Assembly (NCBI RefSeq): GCF_003287735.1
Contig: NZ_NSCM01000001.1
Coordinates: 186,001-250,000 of the forward strand
DNA length: 64,000 nucleotides
Reading direction: 5' to 3'
From: Photorhabdus bodei
Lineage (GTDB): Bacteria; Pseudomonadota; Gammaproteobacteria; Enterobacterales; Enterobacteriaceae
Positions 1 through 9,823 of this stretch are shown here, in pieces; position 1 is the first letter of the stretch; the number at the start of each line of letters is the position of its first letter. A program made the translations under genes and the position numbers. A model generated the notes under the pieces. It was not told where the DNA came from. It did not search any database and saw only the letters and a program-made list of their open reading frames with translations.

Positions 1-2
1 TA

Positions 3-65
3 AAAGATGGCACAATTAAACCTATCGCTGGCGAAGGCGCACGACAGAAAACCAGAACGATTTAG
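3..65 (+). CDS. Possible 3' end of an upstream gene
   Basis: An open frame enters from the left edge and stops at TAG 63-65, giving about 20 residues ending in QKTRTI. An inverted repeat that could be a terminator follows about 115 bp later. I do not recognise the product. Another frame also stops nearby, so this may not be coding. Only sequence to the left of the window can decide. Confidence 0.2.
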   Translation, partial: KDGTIKPIAGEGARQKTRTI

Positions 66-181
66 GGTTGTTGTATAACTCGCTGCCCGCCTGGAAAAAA
101 GGTGCACTGATAATCAAATTGACTTATCCACTTATTCTTTCAGTTATCAAATTAATTAATAACTATAATTTCAAACAATAT

Positions 182-218
182 AATGGTGGCCTGAAATTTA
201 TAATTTGGGGCCACCATT
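182..218. terminator. Terminator-like hairpin
   Basis: AATGGTGGCC (182-191) pairs perfectly with GGCCACCATT (209-218) around a 17-nt loop that can itself pair (AAATT/AATTT). T-rich sequence follows on the plus strand. It lies between the left-edge coding tail and the convergent calpain-like gene and could end either. The rest of 66-308 is AT-rich with no convincing gene. Confidence 0.45.
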
Positions 219-308
219 TCATTAAATTTTATTTAAATTTCCATTCATGCCAAACACTAAGATTAAATTAGAGGCTTACAAATCAATCCTGACAAAACTG
301 ATATCCTA

Positions 309-1582
309 TCACTCTTGAATTGGTGATGGATTTGCAATACTTTTCAGTGAATCAGGAACGGTTTCTCTGAAATACATATCGCTGATTTTTGGTAAATTAT
401 TAACATAGAGATCATATGGCATCCAGAATGATTTTCCTTCAAATCGGCTATTCTGGAATATATCATTTTGCACGTCTTCTGGAATATTTTCCCATTCAGT
501 AGATCCGGGGGAATATGGACCGTTATATTTAACGAAATTCCACGGATTATGCAATCGTACTAACTTAATATCATTCCATTGCTGAGCATCTAATATTAAA
601 TAAGCATGACCTGACACCAAATCCGTAGAGTAACCCGTTCCTTGATAAGTCACATGATGTTTTATTTTGAAGATATCGATAAATTTTTCATCCCAAATAC
701 GATCCTGATTACCCCGATTAATACTGGTATTTGCTGTCGATTCTATACCAAAATAGATTTCATTACCGCCGCCTAAATTCTCATAGCTTCCATGCAATTT
801 CGCAAATGCTTTTTCAATCAGGTAATACCAAAACTCATTTTTATCTTCCATAGCAGAAAAACTAACTCGTGGCAGATCATCGTCAATCAATAAATAACCA
901 ATTGTCGATTGATTGATGATTCTGATCGAATATACCTGTCATCCTTCAAGTTGCCTCTTTGTTGGCTGCACTCACTCACCCCGGTCACATAGTTATCTAT
1001 GCTCCCGGGGATTCGCTCCCTTGCCGCCGCGATGCATCTTGAAATCCATAAGGTATAAACCCCCGTTGGGTTATAAACCGGCGGATAGATAGCAGAAAAT
1101 AACAAATTATGCCCTTCAGGATGGGATGCAATTGCCCCAATGGTGCTAACAAAACCGTAATTACCAAGATAAAGCTGGCCCATATCGATCATCTCTATCC
1201 CTTTAATAAACATGTTAGGGGATTCAATAAAATCTTTAATACGGTTATGCTTATCAACGCCCCCGCTTTGCCATTGCTCAGGAGGATATGAATCATCGAC
1301 TAAATAGGCACTCTTCTCTGATAACGCTTTAATTAAGGCCAATACCGGATCTTTTGCATATAACGTGACGCCTTTAAAGTCAAAAGGTTCACAGGAAGCC
1401 AGAATATCATTTAATTCACTTAATTTTACCGCTTTATCAGGATCTCCGCTCAATGCTTCTTGCACTGATTTTTCAGCATATGCGTCACGTCCACATGCGA
1501 TTAAATCTCTATCTGGTGATTTCGGCCATGTATGAACATTAGCGACATCAACTGGTTTATCGGAGAAATTAATAACTGACAT
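309..1582 (-). pseudogene. Calpain-like cysteine protease family gene, interrupted by an ERIC element
   Basis: Two open pieces, 887-1582 and 309-890, together make one calpain-type (peptidase C2) domain. The second piece carries IDDDLP, FWYYLIEKAFAKLHGSYE, SGHAYLI (catalytic His) and RLHNPW (catalytic Asn), the usual calpain landmarks in order, ending with a FWMPYDLY block. In the first piece the block that is normally LGDCWF reads LGNYGF (residues 139-144), so the catalytic Cys is Tyr142. A 127-bp ERIC (931-1057) follows codon Val175. Translation runs through it, then stops at 887-889. Removing 125 bp (one TA copy kept) rejoins NPTGVY to SIRIINQ in frame. The start ATG at 1580-1582 has AAGGGA eight bases upstream. 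As it stands it yields a truncated product and would be inactive as a protease even if repaired. Confidence 0.8.
931..1057 (-). repeat. ERIC element, copy 1 (inside calpain-like gene)
   Basis: This is a 127-bp enterobacterial repetitive intergenic consensus element with TATA at both ends and the conserved GAATCCCCGGGAGCATAG and GGGGTGAGTGAG core on the minus strand. It sits inside a coding region, which is unusual. The flanks fit insertion at a TA dinucleotide with TA duplication. Confidence 0.95.
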
Positions 1583-1872
1583 TTTCAATATCCCTTGATT
1601 TTATAATGGATGGATAACCTTACGCTGTTATTTATATTAAATAGCCAGCCCAAAGGTTTTTACCTAATAATATGATTAAATAATTAGCAAATAAACTTAC
1701 CTTGGGTGAGGTAAATACTTCCTTATCACGTTATTAAAATCAACTTAATTATTAAATAGATGATAATTTTATTTTATTGAGTCAGTATTAATAATTCGAA
1801 ACAACAATAACCATTTCTATTCAATTAAAAAATCAAAAATATAAAGCCTGCGTATAATACACAGGATTTATA
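1583..1872. other. AT-rich intergenic region upstream of the calpain-like gene
   Basis: About 290 bp of AT-rich DNA before the second ERIC. It presumably holds the promoter of the calpain-like gene. I see no ORF with a credible start and no clear hairpin. Confidence 0.5.
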
Positions 1873-1999
1873 TATACCCTTCATCTTTCAAGCTGCTGCT
1901 TTGTTGGCTGCGTTCACTTACCCCAGTCACATAGTTATCTATGCTCCTGGGGATGCGTTCTCTTGCCGCCGCACTGCAACTTGAAATCTATTGAGTATA
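1873..1999 (-). repeat. ERIC element, copy 2
   Basis: A 127-bp ERIC with TATA ends, in the intergenic space just downstream of yciO. It is the most diverged of the six copies in its core (for example CTGCTGCTTTG in place of TTGCCTCTTTG), which suggests it is older. Confidence 0.92.
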
Positions 2000-2025
2000 G
2001 ATTCTGAAAATAATTACTGCGTAGC

Positions 2026-2646
2026 TTATAAGAATGGCGTGATATTGCCAGCCCCTTCCCGTATTACAACCGGCGTATCCTCGGTTAAATCAATTACGGT
2101 GGTAGGCTGTTGCCCTAAATAACCCCCGTGAATAATCAGATCAACCCGTTTTCCCAAATTATCTTTAATTTCTTCAGGATCAGATTCAGCAAAATCATTG
2201 CCCGGCAAAATCAGGCTAGTGGACATCAATGGCTCACCCACTTGTTCAAGAAGCGCCAAGGCAATTGGATTAGATGGAACACGTAACCCGATGGTTTTCC
2301 GCTTATCATTCATCAAACGACGAGGTACTTCTTTCGTCGCACGCAAAATAAACGTGTAATTGCCCGGAGTATTATTCTTAATCAGACGAAAAGCCGAATT
2401 ATCGACATAAGCATAAGTCGATATCTCCGACAAATCCCGGCACATTAAGGTGAAATTATGATGACTGTCTAACTGGCGAATACGACATATCCGAGTCATC
2501 GAATCTTTATCTTCCAGATGGCAACCAATCGCATAACCGGAATCAGTGGGGTAAACAACCACCCCACCTTTTTTCAACACATCCACACTTTGCCCTATTA
2601 AGCGGGGCTGCGGATTATCTGGATGAATATAAAAAAACTGGCTCAT
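2026..2646 (-). CDS. yciO: YciO, Sua5/YrdC/YciO family protein
   Basis: 206 residues of a single Sua5/YciO/YrdC domain. Family landmarks are GGVVVYPTDSGYAIGCHLEDK near the start, RICRIRQLD, and PSNPIALALLEQVGEPLMSTSL in the middle. Relatives (TsaC/Sua5) make threonylcarbamoyl-AMP for tRNA t6A. YciO is a paralog whose physiological role is less clear, so the substrate is inference. It lies 27 bp downstream of rnm on the same strand, as in E. coli, and the two are probably co-transcribed. The length is normal. Confidence 0.93.
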   Translation of the reverse strand: MSQFFYIHPDNPQPRLIGQSVDVLKKGGVVVYPTDSGYAIGCHLEDKDSMTRICRIRQLDSHHNFTLMCRDLSEISTYAYVDNSAFRLIKNNTPGNYTFILRATKEVPRRLMNDKRKTIGLRVPSNPIALALLEQVGEPLMSTSLILPGNDFAESDPEEIKDNLGKRVDLIIHGGYLGQQPTTVIDLTEDTPVVIREGAGNITPFL

Positions 2647-2673
2647 AAATTACCTCTTAATTTTATGCTGCCC

Positions 2674-3534
2674 CTACAGTGACCAGTTACGCCATATTGG
2701 TACCACATCACCGGGTAACCACAATTTACGCCCTAACTCTATCCATGAACAAGGCTGGTGAAAATCAGAACCTAACGAAGCCATCAAATCATATTCCCGT
2801 GACAACTGACCGAGATATTGCCGCTCGTTAGGTGCCTGCTGGCACTGTGCAACTTCCATTGCGTCACCACCATGTTGTTTAAACCAGGCAATCAGACGCT
2901 TCAACCATTTGGTCGATAAATCATATCGTCCCGGATGCGCAATGACTGCTTGACCACCTGATTGATGAATGGCATCAATAGCTTGTTCAATTGTACACCA
3001 TTGCGGTGGAACGTATCCGATTTTTCCCTTTGCCAGATATTTTTTAAATATTTTCGCCATTGTTGGCTCTCTGCCCATTTCAATTAAATAACGGGCAAAA
3101 TGGCCGCGTGTTACTTGTCCACCATTCGCTAATCGGCTCGCTCCTGCCCAAGCATCGGAAATACCCACCTTTGCCAGCTTGCGACCTATTTCAATTCCTC
3201 GTTCTTTCCTGAGTTCAGATTGTTTATTAAGTAATTCAATCATTGCATTTGACTGAATATCAATGTTCAGACCAATAATATGAATCTCGATATTTTGCCA
3301 CAAGGTGGATATCTCAACCCCTGATATGAGCTTTAATGGCAAATCATGTTGGTTGATATATTCATGGGCTGGCAAAATAGCGTCTGTCGTATCGTGATCA
3401 GTCACGGCCAATACATTAACGCCCATTGCCACCGCTCGTTCGACCAATTCTGCTGGTGAAAGTAAACCATCCGATGCAGTCGTATGGCTATGCAGATCGT
3501 AAATTGTTACTAACTCAGTGGCTGAATTTGTCAT
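2674..3534 (-). CDS. rnm: 5'-3' exoribonuclease of the PHP family (RNase AM, formerly YciV/TrpH)
   Basis: 286 residues of PHP-type metal-dependent phosphoesterase. Metal-binding motifs are DLHSHTTASDG near residue 14, VTDHDTTD near 45, GVEIS, AHPGRYD and GSDFHQP near the C-terminus. The E. coli ortholog trims 5' ends of short RNAs including rRNA precursors. In E. coli it lies close to the trp leader. Here an 11.7-kb toxin/chitinase island separates it from trpL. It is upstream of yciO and probably in one operon. Confidence 0.93.
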   Translation of the reverse strand: MTNSATELVTIYDLHSHTTASDGLLSPAELVERAVAMGVNVLAVTDHDTTDAILPAHEYINQHDLPLKLISGVEISTLWQNIEIHIIGLNIDIQSNAMIELLNKQSELRKERGIEIGRKLAKVGISDAWAGASRLANGGQVTRGHFARYLIEMGREPTMAKIFKKYLAKGKIGYVPPQWCTIEQAIDAIHQSGGQAVIAHPGRYDLSTKWLKRLIAWFKQHGGDAMEVAQCQQAPNERQYLGQLSREYDLMASLGSDFHQPCSWIELGRKLWLPGDVVPIWRNWSL

Positions 3535-3607
3535 TATCCCTTTCTCTGCCCAAATAGCTTAAAACGCTTGATGGGATAGCTTAACGGTAAATGGTCGCGT
3601 TTTACAG

Positions 3608-3654
3608 AAATAATCATGTTCAGTCCTAGAATATCGGGTTGAACATGATTATTT
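3608..3654. terminator. Long perfect inverted repeat, probable terminator of the Tc island
   Basis: AAATAATCATGTTCA (3608-3622) is exactly repeated in inverse at 3640-3654 around a 17-nt loop. It lies just downstream of the last island gene (chitinase, ends 3715) and upstream of rnm. No long U-run follows on the minus strand, so it may act as a transcript-stabilising or boundary hairpin. Confidence 0.5.
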
Positions 3655-3714
3655 TAAGAATGAAAAAACTGACAGATAAGAAAAGTAATATCCCTTTTTA
3701 TTGGCAAAGAAAAA

Positions 3715-5604
3715 TTAACCGGCGTTTTTCTTCACCCAACCAATAGATTTCAAATAATAGGGCTTACCCGGATTATAGAGTGGCCCCATGTCGATGGTTT
3801 CATCATTAGATTTGGCAATATAGCCCATCCCTTCTCTGGCCGCATTTGCCAACAAGCCACAATCCTGATCGCCTGACCAAGAAAATATGCCTCCCAGTTT
3901 ATTCTTAGCGACATATTCCGCTTTTTGCTTCACCGTGCGAGGGGTATCTAATGAGATAAAGTGTCCCTCTTTTTCACTAAACAAGAAATCAGCATCAGCA
4001 TTGGTATCTGTCATTAGCACAAAGCCATTTTTCCCGCTAGCGAGAGTGTGTTCACTATCCAGATAATTATTAACAATATCAAAGAATTCAGGTGAACCTT
4101 TTTCCATTGTTCCTAACGCATCGCCAGTTTTATTATATTCGCGCGTTTCAAGATTTGCCCCTTTGCCCGCACGGCCATAGTTAGCATAACCTAAATGAAT
4201 TTTCTCCAAAGGTATGCCAAGCTCCTGATGTAGGTAATTGATAGCAACTTCCGCGGATAAATCAGACGCATCTGATGGATCAGGATCTTTTGGCGAATAG
4301 AGATTAGTATGATGGCCGATATAAGGTGCCCACCCGGTACCAAAATAGTCGTAACTCATTAAGTAAATATTATCCAGACCATTCTTGACTAATTCAGCAA
4401 TATTAGAGGTTTTTAATTTCGCTTTTACACCACTACAAGCAATGGAGATCTCTTTTCTATCCTCTCGCCCAAATCGACTATCCAAAGATTCACGTAATTC
4501 TTTAATTAACAGAGCGTAATGTTCTCCATCTTTATCACTAATAACATTACCTTCCTCTCCCGGGCTTCCAGGATATTCCCAGTCAATATCGACACAACTG
4601 AACATAGGAAAACGCTCAAAGAAATCAACAATACTGTCAACAAAAACACGACGCAGTGCCGCATCAGCCGCCATCACGGAGAAATAACCGGACATACTCC
4701 AGCCACCAATACTAAAAGCCAGTTCAAGTTTATGACCCGCTAAACGCGCCGTTTTCTGCAGTTCACGTAACCCACCTAATAAACCCGAAGCTCTCTTTTG
4801 TTGATAATAAGGCAAGAATGTTCCCGGACCGATATCAGTATTCGCGCTTTCTTTCGGTAATCCCACATTACGGGCAGTCCCTAAATCACCATAAGGGTCA
4901 AGAGGAACAATATGGCCTTCAGTAATTTTTATTTCACTCTGGCTATTCCAGCCATCGGCAACTTCTTTAATCTTCTTCCCTTTTACACCAGTATCACCGT
5001 AAATACCCAAGAAGCTAAATATTAACTTATCATAGGCAGTTACATTAATAGTGCTTAAATCAAACCCTCTTCCCCGATCACCAGCCCCTTTATCCTCACC
5101 ATCCAAACGTGCATCATATTGGCACCAATCAGTAATATAAGCAGAAAGTTTTGGCCTGGATTTATCGCTTTCATATTCATTAAACATCGGGCGACAAACA
5201 CGCGTCGCAGTATAAGAAAGATTGCCCGCAGAACCATCAGACTTAAAATTAACATCCGGCCGTTGATAGGTTTGTTCTGTAATAGCATCCGGTTGTAAAA
5301 CCGGCGAAGGAATATCTTCGGTTGGATCAACGCGCCCATCGGTAGGATTTCCGTGCTGTTTTATCTCATCTTCCGTCGCTGGACGAATATATTTCCAGGC
5401 ATTATGCGGTGTTCCCTCTTTAGCCGTAGGATCGGGAATATGCCAGCGCTCAACCCAATAAGTATTGGTATAAACACCACTATTAAAAATAACATTATAA
5501 ACTTGGCCGCCTGCCTGATTATTCCATGCAGTTAATGGTTCACCAACAATATCACTTATGTCGGACATGGATTTCGATGAGGTATAAGTATATTTATTTA
5601 CCAT
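3715..5604 (-). CDS. GH18 chitinase, downstream partner of the Tc genes
   Basis: 629 residues. A region near residues 25-75 rich in W and Y (AWNNQAGGQVYN, TYWVERWH, AWKYI) resembles a CBM5/12 chitin-binding module. The GH18 barrel follows with SIGGWSMSG (298-306) and the catalytic signature VDIDWEYPG, acid Glu343. The protein has no signal peptide, as with the Chi1/Chi2 subunits of the Yersinia entomophaga Yen-Tc complex, which assemble on the toxin. It is the last gene of the island, 127 bp after tccB on the same strand. A role in degrading peritrophic-matrix chitin, or as a structural Tc partner, is inference from that homology and context. Confidence 0.88.
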   Translation of the reverse strand: MVNKYTYTSSKSMSDISDIVGEPLTAWNNQAGGQVYNVIFNSGVYTNTYWVERWHIPDPTAKEGTPHNAWKYIRPATEDEIKQHGNPTDGRVDPTEDIPSPVLQPDAITEQTYQRPDVNFKSDGSAGNLSYTATRVCRPMFNEYESDKSRPKLSAYITDWCQYDARLDGEDKGAGDRGRGFDLSTINVTAYDKLIFSFLGIYGDTGVKGKKIKEVADGWNSQSEIKITEGHIVPLDPYGDLGTARNVGLPKESANTDIGPGTFLPYYQQKRASGLLGGLRELQKTARLAGHKLELAFSIGGWSMSGYFSVMAADAALRRVFVDSIVDFFERFPMFSCVDIDWEYPGSPGEEGNVISDKDGEHYALLIKELRESLDSRFGREDRKEISIACSGVKAKLKTSNIAELVKNGLDNIYLMSYDYFGTGWAPYIGHHTNLYSPKDPDPSDASDLSAEVAINYLHQELGIPLEKIHLGYANYGRAGKGANLETREYNKTGDALGTMEKGSPEFFDIVNNYLDSEHTLASGKNGFVLMTDTNADADFLFSEKEGHFISLDTPRTVKQKAEYVAKNKLGGIFSWSGDQDCGLLANAAREGMGYIAKSNDETIDMGPLYNPGKPYYLKSIGWVKKNAG

Positions 5605-5731
5605 TTATAAACTCCAATGCGATTTATATTTAGCCTCCACATAATTAGAAGAGGCTAATTTGAATGTTAAAGATAATGAGTAAGCATTTTAAATTCAGGT
5701 GACTGATTCATTTAATGCTTAATTCTCGTTA

Positions 5732-8700
5732 TCACAAATCTGGGTTTTCCTTCTTTAATAACTCTTTAACCGCCAGACCAAATGATGCAGATCCTTCTTG
5801 CGCGGTATATCGAATATGAAGAATAATATCGGTCAAACTTTCTAAATCCTGCGAGGTATTAGTAAATTGGAAATTCCAACTCGATCCTACTCCTACCCCC
5901 TCAAAGGGTAAGAAACGTTCATCATCGAAATTAAGCGTGAACATTCCGCTGTCATTAATCCCCGTAGATAAAGCGATTTGTTGATTAGGCTGGATACTGC
6001 GCACCGTATAAGGCGTTTCCGCACGAATTCCTTCTTTCAACATTTTTTCAACGGTTTTGAGATCCGCTTTTGTCGTATAACTGCTCACACCCGACAAACT
6101 TAATTTGGCACAGATATCTTCATAAGGCCCAATTAACATAGGCAGCGTCACTGAAACTGATTTAATCCGCCGATTAAATAAACCCGGATAATCCGTACCA
6201 AATTGTTTTAACTCATCCAAATTAAAGGTGATTGCATTATGTGATTTCAGCACTTTGAGATTATCTTCCCAAGACTCACCCAATAAAGATTTAAGCGAAA
6301 TCGTTTTGATAATTTCCAATTTACGCGAATTTTGCTCAACGTAAGTGCGTTCCATACGTTGCAACGCCAATTTCAGATTTTCACCGACCAACAGCCCTTG
6401 ATAGAGATCATTCCAGCTCGCGCCATCAATAAAATTCTGCTCGCCTAGTCCAAGTTCATATTGTAAAGAGGCTTGTGCGGATAAACACAACGATGAAACA
6501 GCATCATAAGCCTGCAAATAGAGGCTTGAGATCTGGCTAATCATCCAAGTATATAAGCTTTCATTAGTAAAACGGCTGGAGAAATACGCCAACAGTGCCT
6601 GAGATTGTTGTTGCTGAGCTTCAACTTGCGCCAAACGCTTACGTGCGGCGCTGACCTGCAACTGCTGAATATTAATTTGCTGATCAATAGATTTTACTTC
6701 CCATTCAGCCTGTTTATATTGCAGTTCCCACTCTTGCCGGCGACGGCGATAAGATTCAGAAACACTGAGGCTATCAGCTTTAGTACTATCAGACTGATGT
6801 TTCAAGGTTGCTATTTCAGCAACAGCATTTAAAGCGGCCCCCCAATGTGAACCCCCAACTGCCAATCCATAAATATTGGGAACTAAATCCAGTGCCGCCG
6901 CCGCTGTTCTTGATACTTGTGAAGCTAACAGCGCAGAAGATGCCTGAGCCTGTAATTCAATAACCTGCTGTTCCGTTGACGAAATATTTTCATCATAAAG
7001 ACTTTTATAATGTTCGTACCGCTCCTGAGCAGATTGTTTACTCACTTGCAACGCATCAAGACTGGCTTGGTTAATATTGATATCTTGTTGCTGGAGGTCA
7101 ACCGCAAAACGGTAGAGATCATTATTCTGAACCATCTGAAATGATTCAAAACTCAAATTATCTTTCCGTTCCAACAAACTCAACAACGTGCCGCCAAATT
7201 GTATCAATGTATCGACACCCGATTTCGCCCGCGCCAACATCGGTTCAAAACGATAATTTGGCACTCTGAAATTCATTTTGCTGGCATTTCTAGCGGCAAC
7301 CACTCGCTGATAACGCTGATTCATTAATCCACGAGGAGAAATTTTCGAATCATAAAGATCCATAGAAATTTCTTTACCATCCAGCGTTAAATTATGCCGT
7401 AAATTGTAAATCCGGTTTTCTATTTTATCCCACAGGGCCGTTAACTCTTCATTAATCGGTTTCATAAAGAGATCATTATCCAGCGCACGAATCGTTTTAT
7501 CATGAACCACCGGGGCATAAGGCAAAGGATAACTTATCATCTCCAATGCACGTACTGCGCTACTCTTCTTATATGATGCATCCTCAAGAGTTATCGGCTG
7601 CCATGAACTGGCTAATTGGAGATCAGGACGCGCGCCTAATAATGAACTTGCCATTGCATAACTCAGACGTGCCACCGTTCTGGCAGTAGGCTGTAACTTG
7701 CGATATTCCATGTCACCCTGATCGATAATATTCTTAACGTAGAAGTTAAAAATAGCCTTACGATAATGAATAGGTTCACTGGCAGAAATTGCATCAGGAT
7801 CAGCCGGTTCTATTAAACTACGTAATCTCTTGGGTTCGTCAATGATCGGGCGACTATTCCAATAACGTGGCTTATCTTGTTCCAGCGCCGGTTCGTCATT
7901 ACTTTCAAAAGGATTAAAAATAAACTTAATCCAGCGACTGGCTTCTTCATAACGCTGTTCGACATTAAACCGCCAGGCCACCATAAATGGCATATGGAAG
8001 AATAATTCCCAGAAATAAATACCATTTGCCCCTTTAAGGTCGATAGATTTTGAAACATTACCGGTAATCGGCTCTTCATGAATATTTTGCGTTTCCCAAC
8101 TGAGAACTTTATCCAGCTTTTGACTCGCCTTACTAATTAATTCTTTTGCAAACAGGGTATTTAAACGAATCGCCTTGTCAGAATACCAACTTTCTAATGG
8201 TTCCTCTGGTTGCTCTTCTTTTGGAAATTGCAAATACTGAGTTTGTTTAGTCTGTTTAATCTGAACCTTGTCACGGAGCAATTTCCCAACACTCAATTTT
8301 TGCTTAATTTTACCTGCAATATCTCCAGTTTCCGACGGCAAACTAAAACCCGTAACAACCGTCACATCACTCCTATCGCATCGATTCAATGTGACACTCA
8401 GCTTCGGATCATAATCTTCCGGGGTAAGCACTTTATAATTCAGCCAACAGCGTTCACCCTGACTATCTTCTAACCAAATACAATAAAGGATATTTTTGCT
8501 TCTGCTAAAATCATATTTATACGTTGAAGTGGACGTAAGATACATATTCAATGTCCCGTCAACATAAGTCGCATCCAGCTTGAAATCGTCTATTTTACCC
8601 AGTTGTCCTTCAAATTCTTTTTCCCCCGCTATCGGCCATTTCATATTATTATTAACGGGATAAAGCACCAATTGCTTATATTCATCCGGCCCACCATTTG

Positions 8701-9823
8701 CGGGTTCCCGGAAATAGAACCAGACTAAAGCAGCGCCATATGCATCCAGATCAGATAACTTCGAAGTGGATTTAGGCAAATCCGTTGCTTCCATTAATAA
8801 ATTGTCACAAACATAGGTAAAAACTTCGTCATAATCGTATGCTTTTCCATCATTACCTGTACCTTGCAAGCGCACAAATGCGACCAACGCTAAACGTTCA
8901 ACGTCTCCGCTACGATCGAGAACCGCAATCAACTCTTTCATAGAATGATCAAGTAAATCTTCACGAACGGTAGTGCCGGTATTCCAGGTACCATCAAACG
9001 CTAAATGAGCCAAATTAAGTTTGGTACGATATTTAATACTATTACCTTGATCTTGTTTTTCTTCAGAGACTTCAAACCAACTAATATATAATCGGTTATT
9101 CAAGATAATTGGACGAACAATACCGTTAAACGCATTTTCCAAAGGAACATTAATCAGCTTCCACTCACTCCAGGCGGTAGGATAAAGTTCATCAGTATGA
9201 TTATTACGCTGTTTGGCATCTAAAGTTCGCCAGAAATAACGGTAAGGTTGAGTTCGTGTTTTAGCAATAAAATAGACCTTATCATCGGCAATATCAATAC
9301 CATCTTCGTAGCCAGCAATAACCTCTAAATTACTGACCTCTTCGAAGTTATTTAAATATCCCAATATTGCTTTCTGAGCAACATCATCGGTGAGCTTACC
9401 CTGATTAAGCGCGCTTTCAAGTTGGAAAAAGAATTCTGTTTTGGTTAAACGTAATGTGGGATCAACATAGACTTCCGGGTAAATAGCCAGTTGTTGATTT
9501 GCCGCCCAATAACCATAACGATTAGCAAACTCCTGCCAATTGTCTGCCTCTTCCTGAGTCATTGATAAACCTGACTCTAAATTCAAAACAATACGGTTAA
9601 TATATTGTTGTATAGATTGGGTAATATGTGCGACACGGGCTGTTTTTACTTTGGAAGAGACCTGAGTGTCTAACAATAGAAAATCATACAAGTCATCAAC
9701 ATTTTTAATTTTTTCACGCAAGGATTGAAAAGCGGTATCATGCGGAACAATTTGACCAAGATAATAGTCAACTAATGCATCACGCAAATTTTCCTGTAAT
9801 TTTGCTTCAATTAAATTAGACAT
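5732..9823 (-). CDS. tccB: Tc insecticidal toxin subunit, TccB/TcaB-like (C-terminal half of a TcA pore)
   Basis: About 1363 residues, matching the part of TcA toxins that follows the VRP1 region: a neuraminidase/receptor-binding-like middle, then a long alanine- and glutamine-rich coiled coil (about residues 950-1150) that forms the translocation channel, then a conserved C-terminal beta domain. In split toxins such as TcaA/TcaB and TccA/TccB this half pairs with the TccA-type subunit. ATG at 9821-9823 is preferred because AAGGAG lies nine bases upstream. The first ATG, at 9830-9832, abuts that site. The start lies inside the last codons of tccA, implying translational coupling. I believe the TT01 counterpart is tccB3, but the numbering is not provable here. 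Confidence 0.87.
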   Translation of the reverse strand: MSNLIEAKLQENLRDALVDYYLGQIVPHDTAFQSLREKIKNVDDLYDFLLLDTQVSSKVKTARVAHITQSIQQYINRIVLNLESGLSMTQEEADNWQEFANRYGYWAANQQLAIYPEVYVDPTLRLTKTEFFFQLESALNQGKLTDDVAQKAILGYLNNFEEVSNLEVIAGYEDGIDIADDKVYFIAKTRTQPYRYFWRTLDAKQRNNHTDELYPTAWSEWKLINVPLENAFNGIVRPIILNNRLYISWFEVSEEKQDQGNSIKYRTKLNLAHLAFDGTWNTGTTVREDLLDHSMKELIAVLDRSGDVERLALVAFVRLQGTGNDGKAYDYDEVFTYVCDNLLMEATDLPKSTSKLSDLDAYGAALVWFYFREPANGGPDEYKQLVLYPVNNNMKWPIAGEKEFEGQLGKIDDFKLDATYVDGTLNMYLTSTSTYKYDFSRSKNILYCIWLEDSQGERCWLNYKVLTPEDYDPKLSVTLNRCDRSDVTVVTGFSLPSETGDIAGKIKQKLSVGKLLRDKVQIKQTKQTQYLQFPKEEQPEEPLESWYSDKAIRLNTLFAKELISKASQKLDKVLSWETQNIHEEPITGNVSKSIDLKGANGIYFWELFFHMPFMVAWRFNVEQRYEEASRWIKFIFNPFESNDEPALEQDKPRYWNSRPIIDEPKRLRSLIEPADPDAISASEPIHYRKAIFNFYVKNIIDQGDMEYRKLQPTARTVARLSYAMASSLLGARPDLQLASSWQPITLEDASYKKSSAVRALEMISYPLPYAPVVHDKTIRALDNDLFMKPINEELTALWDKIENRIYNLRHNLTLDGKEISMDLYDSKISPRGLMNQRYQRVVAARNASKMNFRVPNYRFEPMLARAKSGVDTLIQFGGTLLSLLERKDNLSFESFQMVQNNDLYRFAVDLQQQDININQASLDALQVSKQSAQERYEHYKSLYDENISSTEQQVIELQAQASSALLASQVSRTAAAALDLVPNIYGLAVGGSHWGAALNAVAEIATLKHQSDSTKADSLSVSESYRRRRQEWELQYKQAEWEVKSIDQQINIQQLQVSAARKRLAQVEAQQQQSQALLAYFSSRFTNESLYTWMISQISSLYLQAYDAVSSLCLSAQASLQYELGLGEQNFIDGASWNDLYQGLLVGENLKLALQRMERTYVEQNSRKLEIIKTISLKSLLGESWEDNLKVLKSHNAITFNLDELKQFGTDYPGLFNRRIKSVSVTLPMLIGPYEDICAKLSLSGVSSYTTKADLKTVEKMLKEGIRAETPYTVRSIQPNQQIALSTGINDSGMFTLNFDDERFLPFEGVGVGSSWNFQFTNTSQDLESLTDIILHIRYTAQEGSASFGLAVKELLKKENPDL

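Noticed and set aside
68..271. 67-codon plus-strand ORF at the left edge
   Set aside because: No ribosome site, AT-driven composition, and it runs through the inverted repeat at 182-218.
5353..5535. Plus-strand ORFs inside the chitinase and Tc genes
   Set aside because: They are shadows of long, well-supported minus-strand genes.
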